The notes under the pieces were generated by a model, which had not been told where the DNA came from, ran no database searches, and worked only from the letters and a program-made list of their open reading frames with translations. DNA of 6,205 nucleotides from CAYRUP01 sp964427485 (GTDB lineage: Bacteria; Pseudomonadota; Gammaproteobacteria; DSM-16500): positions 1-6,205 of the forward strand of contig CAYRUP010000111.1 in the NCBI GenBank assembly GCA_964427485.1, in the 5' to 3' direction. The position numbers and the translations under genes were made by a program. Positions 1-6,173 of the stretch are shown one piece after another. The stretch's first letter is position 1. Every line of letters begins with the position of its first letter.

Positions 1-36
1 CTTCGCTGCGCTCAGGATGACATCAAAGCTCTTAAA
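1..36. repeat. Half copy of dispersed palindromic repeat, with flank
   Basis: Positions 1-21 are the reverse complement of the arm GTCATCCTGAGCGCAGCGAAG that also occurs at 3277-3297, 3325-3345 (inverted) and 6126-6146. The match to the 3262-3297 copy (reverse complement) continues over all 36 positions with only two differences, at 8 and 12, so the flank ATCAAAGCTCTTAAA belongs to the conserved unit. The element is cut by the window edge, and its spacer and partner arm, if present, lie outside. It lies downstream of ubiH and encodes no protein. No canonical terminator T-run is attached to it. Confidence 0.85.
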
Positions 37-80
37 ATGCATAGGAAAAAAGCAACAAAATTCTTAGCTTGATGCCTATG

Positions 81-164
81 GCCCAACGGGCGGATGGGGG
101 AATCAAATAAATATGCAAGATATACGGAATCATTATTTTTGATTCCCCCATCCGCCCGTTGGGC
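81..164. repeat. Perfect 27-bp inverted repeat downstream of ubiH
   Basis: Positions 81-107 and 138-164 are exact reverse complements over 27 bases, separated by a 30-nt spacer (108-137). Each arm contains the GC-rich core CCCATCCGCCCGTTGGGC or its complement, next to GATTCCCC. The inner part can also fold alternatively: GGAATCA (126-132) pairs with TGATTCC (140-146). The right arm lies inside the last codons of ubiH and the left arm is beyond the stop. On the ubiH transcript it would form a long strong hairpin just after the reading frame, which could protect or stop the mRNA. The nearest U-run (complement of 46-51) is about 30 nt away, so it is not a classical intrinsic terminator. It is best read as two opposed copies of a mobile or dispersed repeat. 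Confidence 0.85.
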
Positions 165-1344
165 ACCTTCCCCTGCTGGGAAGGCTTTCTAAGCGGCTTT
201 TTGATTCCCCAAGAACGCGCTGCATAAAACGCTTTTTTACCATTGGGCAAATATCTAAACCCACCATACCAATTTGACGCAGAGCATTCACAAGAAAAAA
301 ATCCGAGGAAAATAATCGGGTCAAATAATGTGAGACATTAATGCTGGCATTTTGTTGCTCGAGATAACTCGGTATATTTTCGAGAGATAAATTTTCTCTG
401 TGTTGTGCATTCAAATGATCTGCAAGGACAGCAATTTCATATAACGCTAAATTTAAACCTTGCGCGGCAATAGGATGCACAGTATGAGCCGCATTTCCAA
501 TTAAAATAATTCGCTCTGAAATTTGTTTTTTTGCACGAACTAATTTCAAGGGATAAACAAAACGTTGTTCGATGTTGAGTAATTTTCCGAGTCGATAACC
601 AAATTGTTTTTGCAACACTGCTAAAAAATCACTGTCGGAAAGCTGCAATAATTTATCAATGTCATTTGTATTAGCAGACCAAATGGTCGCTGCGCGGTGC
701 CCAGTGAGTGGCAGCATTGCAATTGCGCCATTCGGTAGAAAACGTTCATAGGCGACATGCTGATGACTACGTTGTAATTCCGTGACGGTGACGAGCGCTT
801 TTTGTTGATAATCCACTATTTCAGTTGGAATATTCAATAATTCGCGCACCGTGGAAAATGTGCCATCTGCAGCGATCACAACACTTGCTGTAAGGGTTTG
901 AACAATTGATTCTAACTCAATAGTGAGTGTCACTTGCGTTGGATTTGAATCAAGCCCAGTCAATTTCGCAGGACGTAAGAGTGTTACATTTTTTAATTCA
1001 GTCAGTTTGGAATAAAGTGCGCTATTAATATTTTTTGCGGGCACCACAAAGCCCAGTTCGGACAAACCTATTTCTTCCGCAGTCAAACATGTAGTGCCAA
1101 AATGGCCGCGATTGGATACATGCACTTCGCGAATGGCTGCAGCGCTGTTTTCAAGAGAGGGCCAAATGGCGAGATTGTGAAACAACATAAAACTACTGTG
1201 ATTCAAAGCGATCAGTCGTTTGTCTTCAGCATGCGTTGCGACTGCATCCAGCATAGCGATATTTAACGCTGGATTTTTCAGCGCAGCGGCAAGGGTTGCT
1301 CCCACCATGCCGCCACCGACTATGATGATATCGTAATGTTTCAT
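133..1344 (-). CDS. ubiH: UbiH-like FAD-dependent ubiquinone biosynthesis hydroxylase
   Basis: A 403-residue flavoprotein monooxygenase of the UbiH/UbiF/UbiI family. UbiH hydroxylates the 2-octaprenyl-6-methoxyphenol intermediate of ubiquinone synthesis, using O2 and NAD(P)H-reduced FAD. Seen in the sequence: an N-terminal Rossmann motif GGGMVG (residues 10-15), the AADG segment (158-161) of the second FAD/NAD(P)H motif, and GNAAHTVHPIAAQGLNLA (283-300), the ribityl-binding region. The last segment departs from the family signature at A294, A300 and E303. Length is close to the E. coli enzyme (about 390), but residues from about 380 on are encoded by a repeat element, so the native C-terminus probably ended near 379. 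The start codon overlaps the pepP stop (ATGA) and has only a weak GGCGAA upstream, so translation is probably coupled to pepP. The ygfB-pepP-ubiH context favours UbiH over UbiF or UbiI; the substrate position is inferred. Confidence 0.9.
   Translation of the reverse strand: MKHYDIIIVGGGMVGATLAAALKNPALNIAMLDAVATHAEDKRLIALNHSSFMLFHNLAIWPSLENSAAAIREVHVSNRGHFGTTCLTAEEIGLSELGFVVPAKNINSALYSKLTELKNVTLLRPAKLTGLDSNPTQVTLTIELESIVQTLTASVVIAADGTFSTVRELLNIPTEIVDYQQKALVTVTELQRSHQHVAYERFLPNGAIAMLPLTGHRAATIWSANTNDIDKLLQLSDSDFLAVLQKQFGYRLGKLLNIEQRFVYPLKLVRAKKQISERIILIGNAAHTVHPIAAQGLNLALYEIAVLADHLNAQHRENLSLENIPSYLEQQNASINVSHYLTRLFSSDFFLVNALRQIGMVGLDICPMVKKRFMQRVLGESKSRLESLPSRGRCPTGGWGNQK
136..210 (-). repeat. 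Repeat element embedded in the 3' end of ubiH
   Basis: The 13-base word TTTTTGATTCCCC occurs at 136-148 and again at 198-210, 62 bases apart in direct orientation. Between them lie the GC-rich core shared with the 81-107 copy and a 7-bp hairpin (166-172 with 178-184, 5-nt loop). The whole block forms the last 24 or so codons of ubiH. This part of the protein is rich in Gly, Arg, Ser and Pro and unlike a UbiH C-terminus. The 13-bp direct repeats could be a target-site duplication or the repeat unit of a tandem array; the sequence alone does not decide which. Confidence 0.7.
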
Positions 1345-2651
1345 TTCGCCATTAATGCTTCAATTTCATGAATTTGTTTCGGTACATTTTGACTTAATAC
1401 TTCATTTCCATTTGCAGTGACTAATACATCATCTTCAATACGAATACCGATATTATGCCAACGTTTGGCAACACCGGGTGTATCAGAAGAAATATAAATT
1501 CCTGGCTCAATTGTTCTTATCATGCCAGGTGCCAATTTGCGCCATTTGTCACCCACTTTATAACGACCCGCATCGTGTGTGTCGAGGCCTAGCCAATGTC
1601 CGGAACGATGCATGTAAAATGGAAAATAGGCTTGGTTTTTGATGAGATCGTTTAATTTTCCTTTGAGTAAACCGACGTTAATCAAACCTTGCGTGATCAC
1701 TTTGACGACAATCTCTTCAATCTTATGCCACTCTGTTCCTGGACGCACGGCTTTAATGCCGGCGAGTTGTGCGTCTAATACAATTTCATAAATCGCGCGT
1801 TGTTCTTCGGTGAAACGACCATTCGCAGGAAATGTGCGTGTGACATCCGAAGCATAATATTGATATTCAGCGCCTGCATCAATTAACACAAGATCGCCCG
1901 ATTTAATGGGTTGATCATTATTGATGTAATGTAAAATACAACTATTCGCGCCACTGCCGATAATAGGCGTATAAGCATGATTGCGAGCGCCTTGACGTTG
2001 AAATTCATGCGTCAATTCGGCTTCGAGTTGAAATTCATTCAAGCCTGGTTTGCAAAATTGCATCGCACGAATATGTCCGTCGGCAGCAATTTCTGCTGCT
2101 TTTCGCATGAGAGCAATTTCGGCTGGACTTTTTATGAGACGCATTTCATGAATAGTCGGTCTAATATCGAGAAGCGCAGAAGGCGCTTCTACACCACTAC
2201 GTACTTTGCTACGCACGGTCTCGACCGCGTTGATAATAATTTTGTCGAATGAAGCGCAGGCGCCGAGTGCACAATGCACTTCTGCACGACCTTCGAGTAA
2301 ATCAGGAAGTCTTTTTTCCAATTCAGCGATGGAAAATGCTTCATCTGCACCATAGGTTTTGCGTGCACCTTCTTGCCCAGCACGAAAACCATCCCAGATT
2401 TCTTTTTCGCGATCTCTCACCCGATTAAATAAAATAAATTCGCCATTTTTGCGTTTTGGCGCAAGAACTAATACGGCTTCGGGTTCATTAAAACCTGTTA
2501 GATAATAAAAATCACTATTTTGGCGGAAGGGATATTCATGATAATGATTGCGTGCAACAGACGGTGCTGCTTTTAAAATGACAATGCCGTTTTGGCCAAC
2601 TTGTTGCATAAGTTGTTTGCGTCGCTTGGCGTATTCAGTCATTTTGAGCAT
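1341..2651 (-). CDS. pepP: Xaa-Pro aminopeptidase PepP (aminopeptidase P, M24B)
   Basis: A 436-residue cytoplasmic metallopeptidase that removes an N-terminal residue when it is followed by proline. It has the two-domain pita-bread architecture: an N-terminal domain (about 1-170, including EYPFRQNSDFYYLTGFNEPEA at 39-59) and a C-terminal catalytic domain. By alignment from memory with E. coli PepP, all five dinuclear metal ligands are present: D258 (LIDAG), D269 (SDVTR), H352 (GHWLG), E382 (IEPG) and E406 (RIEDD). The substrate or transition-state histidines H241, H348 and H359 are also there, so the enzyme should be active. Length matches E. coli PepP (about 440). I chose the first ATG because GGAGAG lies 9 nt before it; the ATG at codon 4 would be 18 nt from that site. 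It starts 16 nt after ygfB and overlaps ubiH by 4 nt. Confidence 0.97.
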   Translation of the reverse strand: MLKMTEYAKRRKQLMQQVGQNGIVILKAAPSVARNHYHEYPFRQNSDFYYLTGFNEPEAVLVLAPKRKNGEFILFNRVRDREKEIWDGFRAGQEGARKTYGADEAFSIAELEKRLPDLLEGRAEVHCALGACASFDKIIINAVETVRSKVRSGVEAPSALLDIRPTIHEMRLIKSPAEIALMRKAAEIAADGHIRAMQFCKPGLNEFQLEAELTHEFQRQGARNHAYTPIIGSGANSCILHYINNDQPIKSGDLVLIDAGAEYQYYASDVTRTFPANGRFTEEQRAIYEIVLDAQLAGIKAVRPGTEWHKIEEIVVKVITQGLINVGLLKGKLNDLIKNQAYFPFYMHRSGHWLGLDTHDAGRYKVGDKWRKLAPGMIRTIEPGIYISSDTPGVAKRWHNIGIRIEDDVLVTANGNEVLSQNVPKQIHEIEALMAK

Positions 2652-2660
2652 AGTAGTATT

Positions 2661-2666
2661 CTCTCC
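2661..2666 (-). promoter_or_regulatory. Ribosome binding site of pepP
   Basis: GGAGAG on the minus strand, in the 16-nt gap between the ygfB stop and the pepP ATG, 9 nt before that ATG. It decides the start: the alternative in-frame ATG three codons later would be too far away. Confidence 0.7.
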
Positions 2667-2667
2667 A

Positions 2668-3237
2668 TTAATGTAGCTGGTTGTTCTCGTTGGAAATGTT
2701 TTTGGGGTCAGCGACTTTTAAGTCTTGGAAAATCATAAGCGCGCCCAGTCTAACATATTCCACTAACTCGAAATATGCCGTTTCATCTTCATCATCATCG
2801 GCGATATCACCGAAATTCACTTGGGCAATTTCGATGATATCATTCAAAGTTTCTGTGACATCACTTTCTTCGCGATTTTGCAAAGGAATCTGACATTGTT
2901 CAAGTCCACTTAAAAAACCTTGACACCAGAGTCCAAGTGCTTCTGTTCGAGCATTGATATCAACATCATCATTAGGCAGTATCAAACTAAATTCAAAAGA
3001 AAATTCGCTCATTTGATGATAACTTGTTTCATAAAGCTGTTGTAATAATTCGCGGCATTCATCATTTTTATTTTTTCCGAGCACGATTTTTTCCCACCGA
3101 TTGTCAATTTTACCGGAGGTAGCGCAAATATACCCACAAAATAATCCATGTATTTGCGAGGGGGTGAAGGAGGTGTGTGCATTTAGAAGGAGATTGGCAA
3201 TTTCTGTATAGCTGGGTAGAGAGGGTATTTGGGTCAT
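2668..3237 (-). CDS. ygfB: YgfB/UPF0149 family protein
   Basis: A 189-residue, acidic, mostly helical protein of the UPF0149 family (E. coli YgfB, Haemophilus HI0817 type), with no predicted signal or membrane segment. Family marks seen: TPSQIHGLFCGYICA (25-39), ILPNDD (86-91), ARTEALGLWCQGFLSGL (96-112), a strongly acidic stretch DIADDDEDE (144-152), EYVRLGALM (160-168) and the terminal LH. Length equals that of the E. coli protein (about 190). It lies directly before pepP and ubiH, as in E. coli. Its biochemical role is not settled; in Pseudomonas aeruginosa YgfB was described as acting through the AlpA antiterminator pathway on ampDh3 and beta-lactam tolerance, which may not transfer here. 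The ATG has only a weak AGG, 8 nt upstream. The gene before it is pyk, not zapA as in E. coli. Confidence 0.93.
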   Translation of the reverse strand: MTQIPSLPSYTEIANLLLNAHTSFTPSQIHGLFCGYICATSGKIDNRWEKIVLGKNKNDECRELLQQLYETSYHQMSEFSFEFSLILPNDDVDINARTEALGLWCQGFLSGLEQCQIPLQNREESDVTETLNDIIEIAQVNFGDIADDDEDETAYFELVEYVRLGALMIFQDLKVADPKNISNENNQLH

Positions 3238-3253
3238 TTGGGTGGCCTATAAA

Positions 3254-3312
3254 ATTTAATGTTTAAGAGCTTTGATGTCATCCTGGGCGTAGCGAAGGAT
3301 CGCCTTATTATA
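3254..3312 (-). promoter_or_regulatory. Possible promoter(s) of the ygfB-pepP-ubiH operon
   Basis: Two weak candidates, both partly made of repeat sequence. First, ATGACA (complement of 3276-3281, at the outer end of the palindromic repeat) lies 16 nt before TTAAAT (complement of 3254-3259): 5/6 and 4/6 matches to the sigma-70 boxes. The leader would then be only about 10 nt. Second, a perfect TATAAT (complement of 3307-3312) lies in the loop of the repeat, but no matching -35 box is visible 15-19 nt before it. Neither is convincing; a promoter somewhere here is expected because a new operon begins after pyk. Confidence 0.25.
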
Positions 3313-3345
3313 ATTTACTGATCCCTTCGCTGCGCTCAGGATGAC
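3277..3345. repeat. Full palindromic repeat between pyk and ygfB
   Basis: Left arm 3277-3301 and right arm 3320-3345 are inverted copies with two substitutions and one extra G, around an 18-nt AT-rich spacer (3302-3319). The left side has a further conserved flank (3262-3276) found also at 22-36. The spacer itself is conserved in the 6126-6173 copy, so arm plus spacer move as one unit. The two differences give G-U pairs in plus-strand RNA but A-C mismatches in minus-strand RNA, which is the strand transcribed here. The hairpin would sit 19 nt after the pyk stop and could shield or attenuate the pyk transcript, but no T-run follows it. Such palindromes are widespread in bacterial genomes, and their function is not known to me. 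Confidence 0.9.
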
Positions 3346-3363
3346 ATTTGTTTGTGCCCTGTC

Positions 3364-4815
3364 TTATAATTCAAACCGCGGCAAACTCCCCACCGTCACA
3401 ATTTTCAGCGTATTTGTTCTACCGTGCACACCAATCAAATCTCCTTTGGTAATAATTACCAAATCACCGTCTTTGATAATGCCACGTTTTTGTAATTGAT
3501 CGACTGCCGCTTGATTAATGACGCGACGATCAATATGTGTTGCATCAAACGGAATGGGATAAACGCCGCGATAAAGCGCCATGCGGCGTTGTGTCGTCGC
3601 ATGACGGCTTAAACCATAAATCGGAATGCTGGATTTAATGCGTGACATCCAAAGCGGAGTTGTACCTGATTCAGTTAAGGCGATAATCGCTTGAATGTCT
3701 AAGTGATTCGCTGTGTACATGGTTGCCATGGCAATCGCTTCATCCACATATTTAAAATGAACTTCCAAACGGTGACGCGATGTTTTTGCACGCGGATTTT
3801 TTTCTGCACTTAAACAAATTCGATCCATCGCAGCTACTGCTTTGTCAGGGTATTTACCCACTGCCGTTTCTTGAGAAAGCATAACGGCATCAGTTCCATC
3901 TAAAACAGCATTTGCCACATCCGATACTTCAGCGCGAGTGGGAATCGTGTTGTAAGTCATGGTTTCTAACATTTGTGTCGCGGTGATGACCGGTTTGTTT
4001 AAAGCACGCGCGGTACGAATAATTTGTTTTTGCACGCCAGGTAATTCAGCGTCACCCAATTCAACGCCTAAATCACCGCGGGCAACCATCACTGCATCGG
4101 AAGCACGAATGATTTCTTCAATGTTGGTAACCGCTTCGGCACGCTCAATTTTTGCAATAATCCCAGCATGACCACCCGCTGCTTTCAAAAGAACACGTGC
4201 CTCTTTTATATCATCTGCATTGCGTGGAAAAGAAACCGCAATATAATCGGCTTCAAGGCGAACGGCTTCAATCAAATCAGAACGATCTTTGTCGGTGAGT
4301 GCTTCTGCTGATAATCCACCACCGAGACGATTAATGCCTTTATTGTTGGATAATTCGCCTTCTACAATCACTTTGCAGTAAATGCGATGTGTTTCCGTTT
4401 TTTCAACTTGCATCACAATGCGGCCATCATCGAGTAACAGCGTATCGCCGGCATGTACATCATTAGGTAGATTTTTATAATCTAAACTGACCGATTCTTC
4501 TGTGCCTTCGTCATCGTTTAGTTGGGTGTTGAAAACAAAAGATTGTCCTTCTTTTAATTGGATTTTCTTATTTTTAAATCGACCGATGCGAATTTTCGGT
4601 CCTTGCAAATCAGCTAGAATCGCAACTGATTTGCCAATTTCAGCAGCTAGATTCCGAACCATGGTGATGCGTTGTTCATGTGTTTCACGCGAGCCATGCG
4701 AAAAATTCGCGCGAAAGACATCCGCACCGGCAGCGATAACGCGTTTCATTATTTCAGGGTCATCTAGTGCGGGGCCCAAGGTCACAACAATTTTAGTACG
4801 ACGTAAATCTTTCAT
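3364..4815 (-). CDS. pykA: Pyruvate kinase (PykA type)
   Basis: A 483-residue cytoplasmic enzyme that converts phosphoenolpyruvate and ADP to pyruvate and ATP, the last step of glycolysis. Domains: A barrel in two parts (about 1-70 and 170-345), B domain lid (about 71-168) and C effector domain (about 350-483). Key residues seen: R35, N37 and S39 in FRANFSHG, D69 and K74 in ADLQGPKIR, catalytic K222 and metal ligand E224 in IIAKIE, D248 in ARGDLGVE, and T280 in ITATQMLE. The C-domain phosphate loop TESGTT is at 381-386. Similarity is clearly stronger to E. coli PykA (for example SNNKGINRLGGGLSAEALT) than to PykF, which suggests AMP or sugar-phosphate rather than fructose-1,6-bisphosphate activation; that is inference. 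It runs about 8 residues past the E. coli end. The start overlaps the pgk stop, with GAGAAGG just upstream. Confidence 0.97.
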   Translation of the reverse strand: MKDLRRTKIVVTLGPALDDPEIMKRVIAAGADVFRANFSHGSRETHEQRITMVRNLAAEIGKSVAILADLQGPKIRIGRFKNKKIQLKEGQSFVFNTQLNDDEGTEESVSLDYKNLPNDVHAGDTLLLDDGRIVMQVEKTETHRIYCKVIVEGELSNNKGINRLGGGLSAEALTDKDRSDLIEAVRLEADYIAVSFPRNADDIKEARVLLKAAGGHAGIIAKIERAEAVTNIEEIIRASDAVMVARGDLGVELGDAELPGVQKQIIRTARALNKPVITATQMLETMTYNTIPTRAEVSDVANAVLDGTDAVMLSQETAVGKYPDKAVAAMDRICLSAEKNPRAKTSRHRLEVHFKYVDEAIAMATMYTANHLDIQAIIALTESGTTPLWMSRIKSSIPIYGLSRHATTQRRMALYRGVYPIPFDATHIDRRVINQAAVDQLQKRGIIKDGDLVIITKGDLIGVHGRTNTLKIVTVGSLPRFEL

Positions 4816-6011
4816 GTGACCTTCTCATCTTTTTTAGCTCGTTCTTCTAATGCGGCAATAGCGGGTAATGCTTTGCCTTCGAGAAATGACAGGAAAGCGC
4901 CGCCGCCTGTCGATATATAATCAATATTTTCTGCAACACCATAAGCTTCAATAGCAGCCAATGTGTCACCGCCACCCGCGACAGAATAGCCTGCACTTTC
5001 TGCGATCGCTTTGGCAATCGCGCGCGTTCCTTTTGAATATTGTTCAATTTCAAATGCACCCACGGGACCATTCCATAAAATGGTTTTGGCTTTTTTAATG
5101 ATGGCTGTTAATTTTTTAACGGTGTCAGGTCCAATGTCATAGATTTTTTCAACGTCATCCACTTGCGATACCAAACGCACAGAACTTTCTGAATCCTCCG
5201 AAAGTTTTTCGCCTACAATGACGTCTGTTGGAACGGGAATTTCTGCGCCACGTCTTTTTGCAGCCAGCGCCATGCGTTCTGCTTCATCTATCAAATCAGG
5301 TTCATAAAGTGATTTGCCAACGGTGTAACCTTCCGCAGCAATAAATGTATTAGCAATACCACCGCCGATGATCAGGCAATCCACTTTTTGCGAGAGAGAA
5401 TCCAGCAGTGCAAGTTTGGTTGAAACTTTTGAACCACCCACGATTGCAACGATCGGTTTTTTGGGTTTTTCCATGACTTTTGTCAAAGCGTCTAATTCAG
5501 CGACGAGTAATGGGCCTGCACATGCAATAGGTGCATAGTGAATAATGCCGCACGTGGAGGCTTCGGCGCGATGCGCCGTTGCAAACGCATCCATCACAAA
5601 AACATCGCATAATCTCGCCATTTTTTGGGAAAGTTCAACACTATTATTCGTTTCGCCGTGGTTGTAGCGGACATTTTCCAAGAGGACGACAGAATGATCT
5701 CCCATGGAAAAACCATTGACCCAATGTTTAATAAGAGGAACGTCTTTTTTTAATAAATGAGATAAACGAGCTGCAATGGGAGCCAGGGAAAAATGTTCAT
5801 CATCGTGGGGGCCTTTTTCTTCGGGTCTGCCCAGGTGCGACATAATCATGACTTTTGCACCTGCTTTTAGCGCAAGTTTAATGGTGGCAAGAGCGGAGCG
5901 AATGCGAATGTCGCTCGTGATGAGCCCATTTTTAATCGGCACATTCAGGTCTTCACGAATAAGAACGCGTTTTCCTTTCAACTTCAGATCAGTCATTTTT
6001 ATTAGTGACAT
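4812..6011 (-). CDS. pgk: Phosphoglycerate kinase
   Basis: A 399-residue monomeric cytoplasmic enzyme that transfers phosphate from 1,3-bisphosphoglycerate to ADP (reversible), making 3-phosphoglycerate and ATP. N-terminal domain (about 1-180) binds the acyl phosphate: DLNVP (21-25), R36, H59 and R62 in SHLGRP, R115 in ENVRYN, R148 in AHRAEAS. C-terminal domain binds the nucleotide: GGSKVSTK (192-199, with K195 and K199), NGPVGAFE (314-321) and GGGDT (346-350). No key residue is missing. It is about 12 residues longer than E. coli Pgk (387), through a small insertion around 250-256 and a short charged tail. The first ATG is chosen because MSLIKMTDL matches the E. coli start (MSVIKMTDL) and GGAG lies 7 nt before it. 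A gapdh gene, often found next to pgk, is not in the 194 nt upstream. Confidence 0.98.
   Translation of the reverse strand: MSLIKMTDLKLKGKRVLIREDLNVPIKNGLITSDIRIRSALATIKLALKAGAKVMIMSHLGRPEEKGPHDDEHFSLAPIAARLSHLLKKDVPLIKHWVNGFSMGDHSVVLLENVRYNHGETNNSVELSQKMARLCDVFVMDAFATAHRAEASTCGIIHYAPIACAGPLLVAELDALTKVMEKPKKPIVAIVGGSKVSTKLALLDSLSQKVDCLIIGGGIANTFIAAEGYTVGKSLYEPDLIDEAERMALAAKRRGAEIPVPTDVIVGEKLSEDSESSVRLVSQVDDVEKIYDIGPDTVKKLTAIIKKAKTILWNGPVGAFEIEQYSKGTRAIAKAIAESAGYSVAGGGDTLAAIEAYGVAENIDYISTGGGAFLSFLEGKALPAIAALEERAKKDEKVT
4820..4826 (-). promoter_or_regulatory. Ribosome binding site of pyk inside the pgk 3' end
   Basis: GAGAAGG on the minus strand, 4 nt before the pyk ATG, within the last codons of pgk. 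With the ATGA overlap it supports translational coupling of the two glycolytic enzymes. Confidence 0.6.
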
Positions 6012-6018
6012 GAGCGGG

Positions 6019-6024
6019 CTCCGG
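6019..6024 (-). promoter_or_regulatory. Ribosome binding site of pgk
   Basis: CCGGAG on the minus strand, with GGAG ending 7 nt before the pgk ATG. This spacing favours the first ATG over the in-frame ATG at codon 6. Confidence 0.65.
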
Positions 6025-6039
6025 TATTTGCGAGTGAGT

Positions 6040-6125
6040 GATAATGGATGAGAATGTATTGTATAACGCGGGGAAACACAAGAGGTGACTTATTAGGGTT
6101 TTTGCGTATGCTATAAAGTATAGTT
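6040..6125 (-). promoter_or_regulatory. Candidate promoter region of pgk-pyk
   Basis: This stretch between the repeat and the pgk leader holds two -10-like hexamers on the minus strand: TATACT (complement of 6117-6122), directly beside the repeat, and TACAAT (complement of 6058-6063). Each matches 5 of 6 consensus bases, but neither has a good -35 box at 16-18 nt. The operon could also be transcribed from further upstream, outside the window. Confidence 0.25.
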
Positions 6126-6173
6126 GTCATCCTGAGCGCAGCGAAGGCTAGCCGTATTTTAATTTATTGATAC
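6126..6173. repeat. Partial copy of the palindromic repeat upstream of pgk
   Basis: Aligned without gaps to 3277-3324, 40 of 48 positions agree, covering one arm and the AT-rich spacer. The second arm is not recognisable. Instead, a short word GCGAAGGCT of the first arm (6141-6149) recurs in direct orientation at 6182-6190. The copy therefore looks decayed or rearranged. The remaining bases 6174-6205 show nothing else I can identify. Confidence 0.8.

Noticed and set aside
1..132. Start of a ubiI (visC) gene after ubiH, as in E. coli
   Set aside because: Only repeats and short AT-rich sequence are present and no UbiI-like start is seen; the gene may lie outside the window or be absent.
81..210. 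CRISPR array
   Set aside because: The repeated words are few, partly inverted and unevenly spaced, and one copy lies inside a coding region.
32..250. 72-codon minus-strand reading frame overlapping the end of ubiH
   Set aside because: It overlaps ubiH in another frame and is mostly translated repeat sequence; no ribosome binding site or recognisable protein.
1977..2252. Plus-strand reading frames over pepP, ygfB, pyk and pgk
   Set aside because: They are antisense shadows of well-supported genes, with no homology or start signals of their own.
3277..3345. Intrinsic terminator after pyk
   Set aside because: The hairpin is strong, but no T-run follows it on the transcribed strand, and the sequence is a dispersed repeat present elsewhere.
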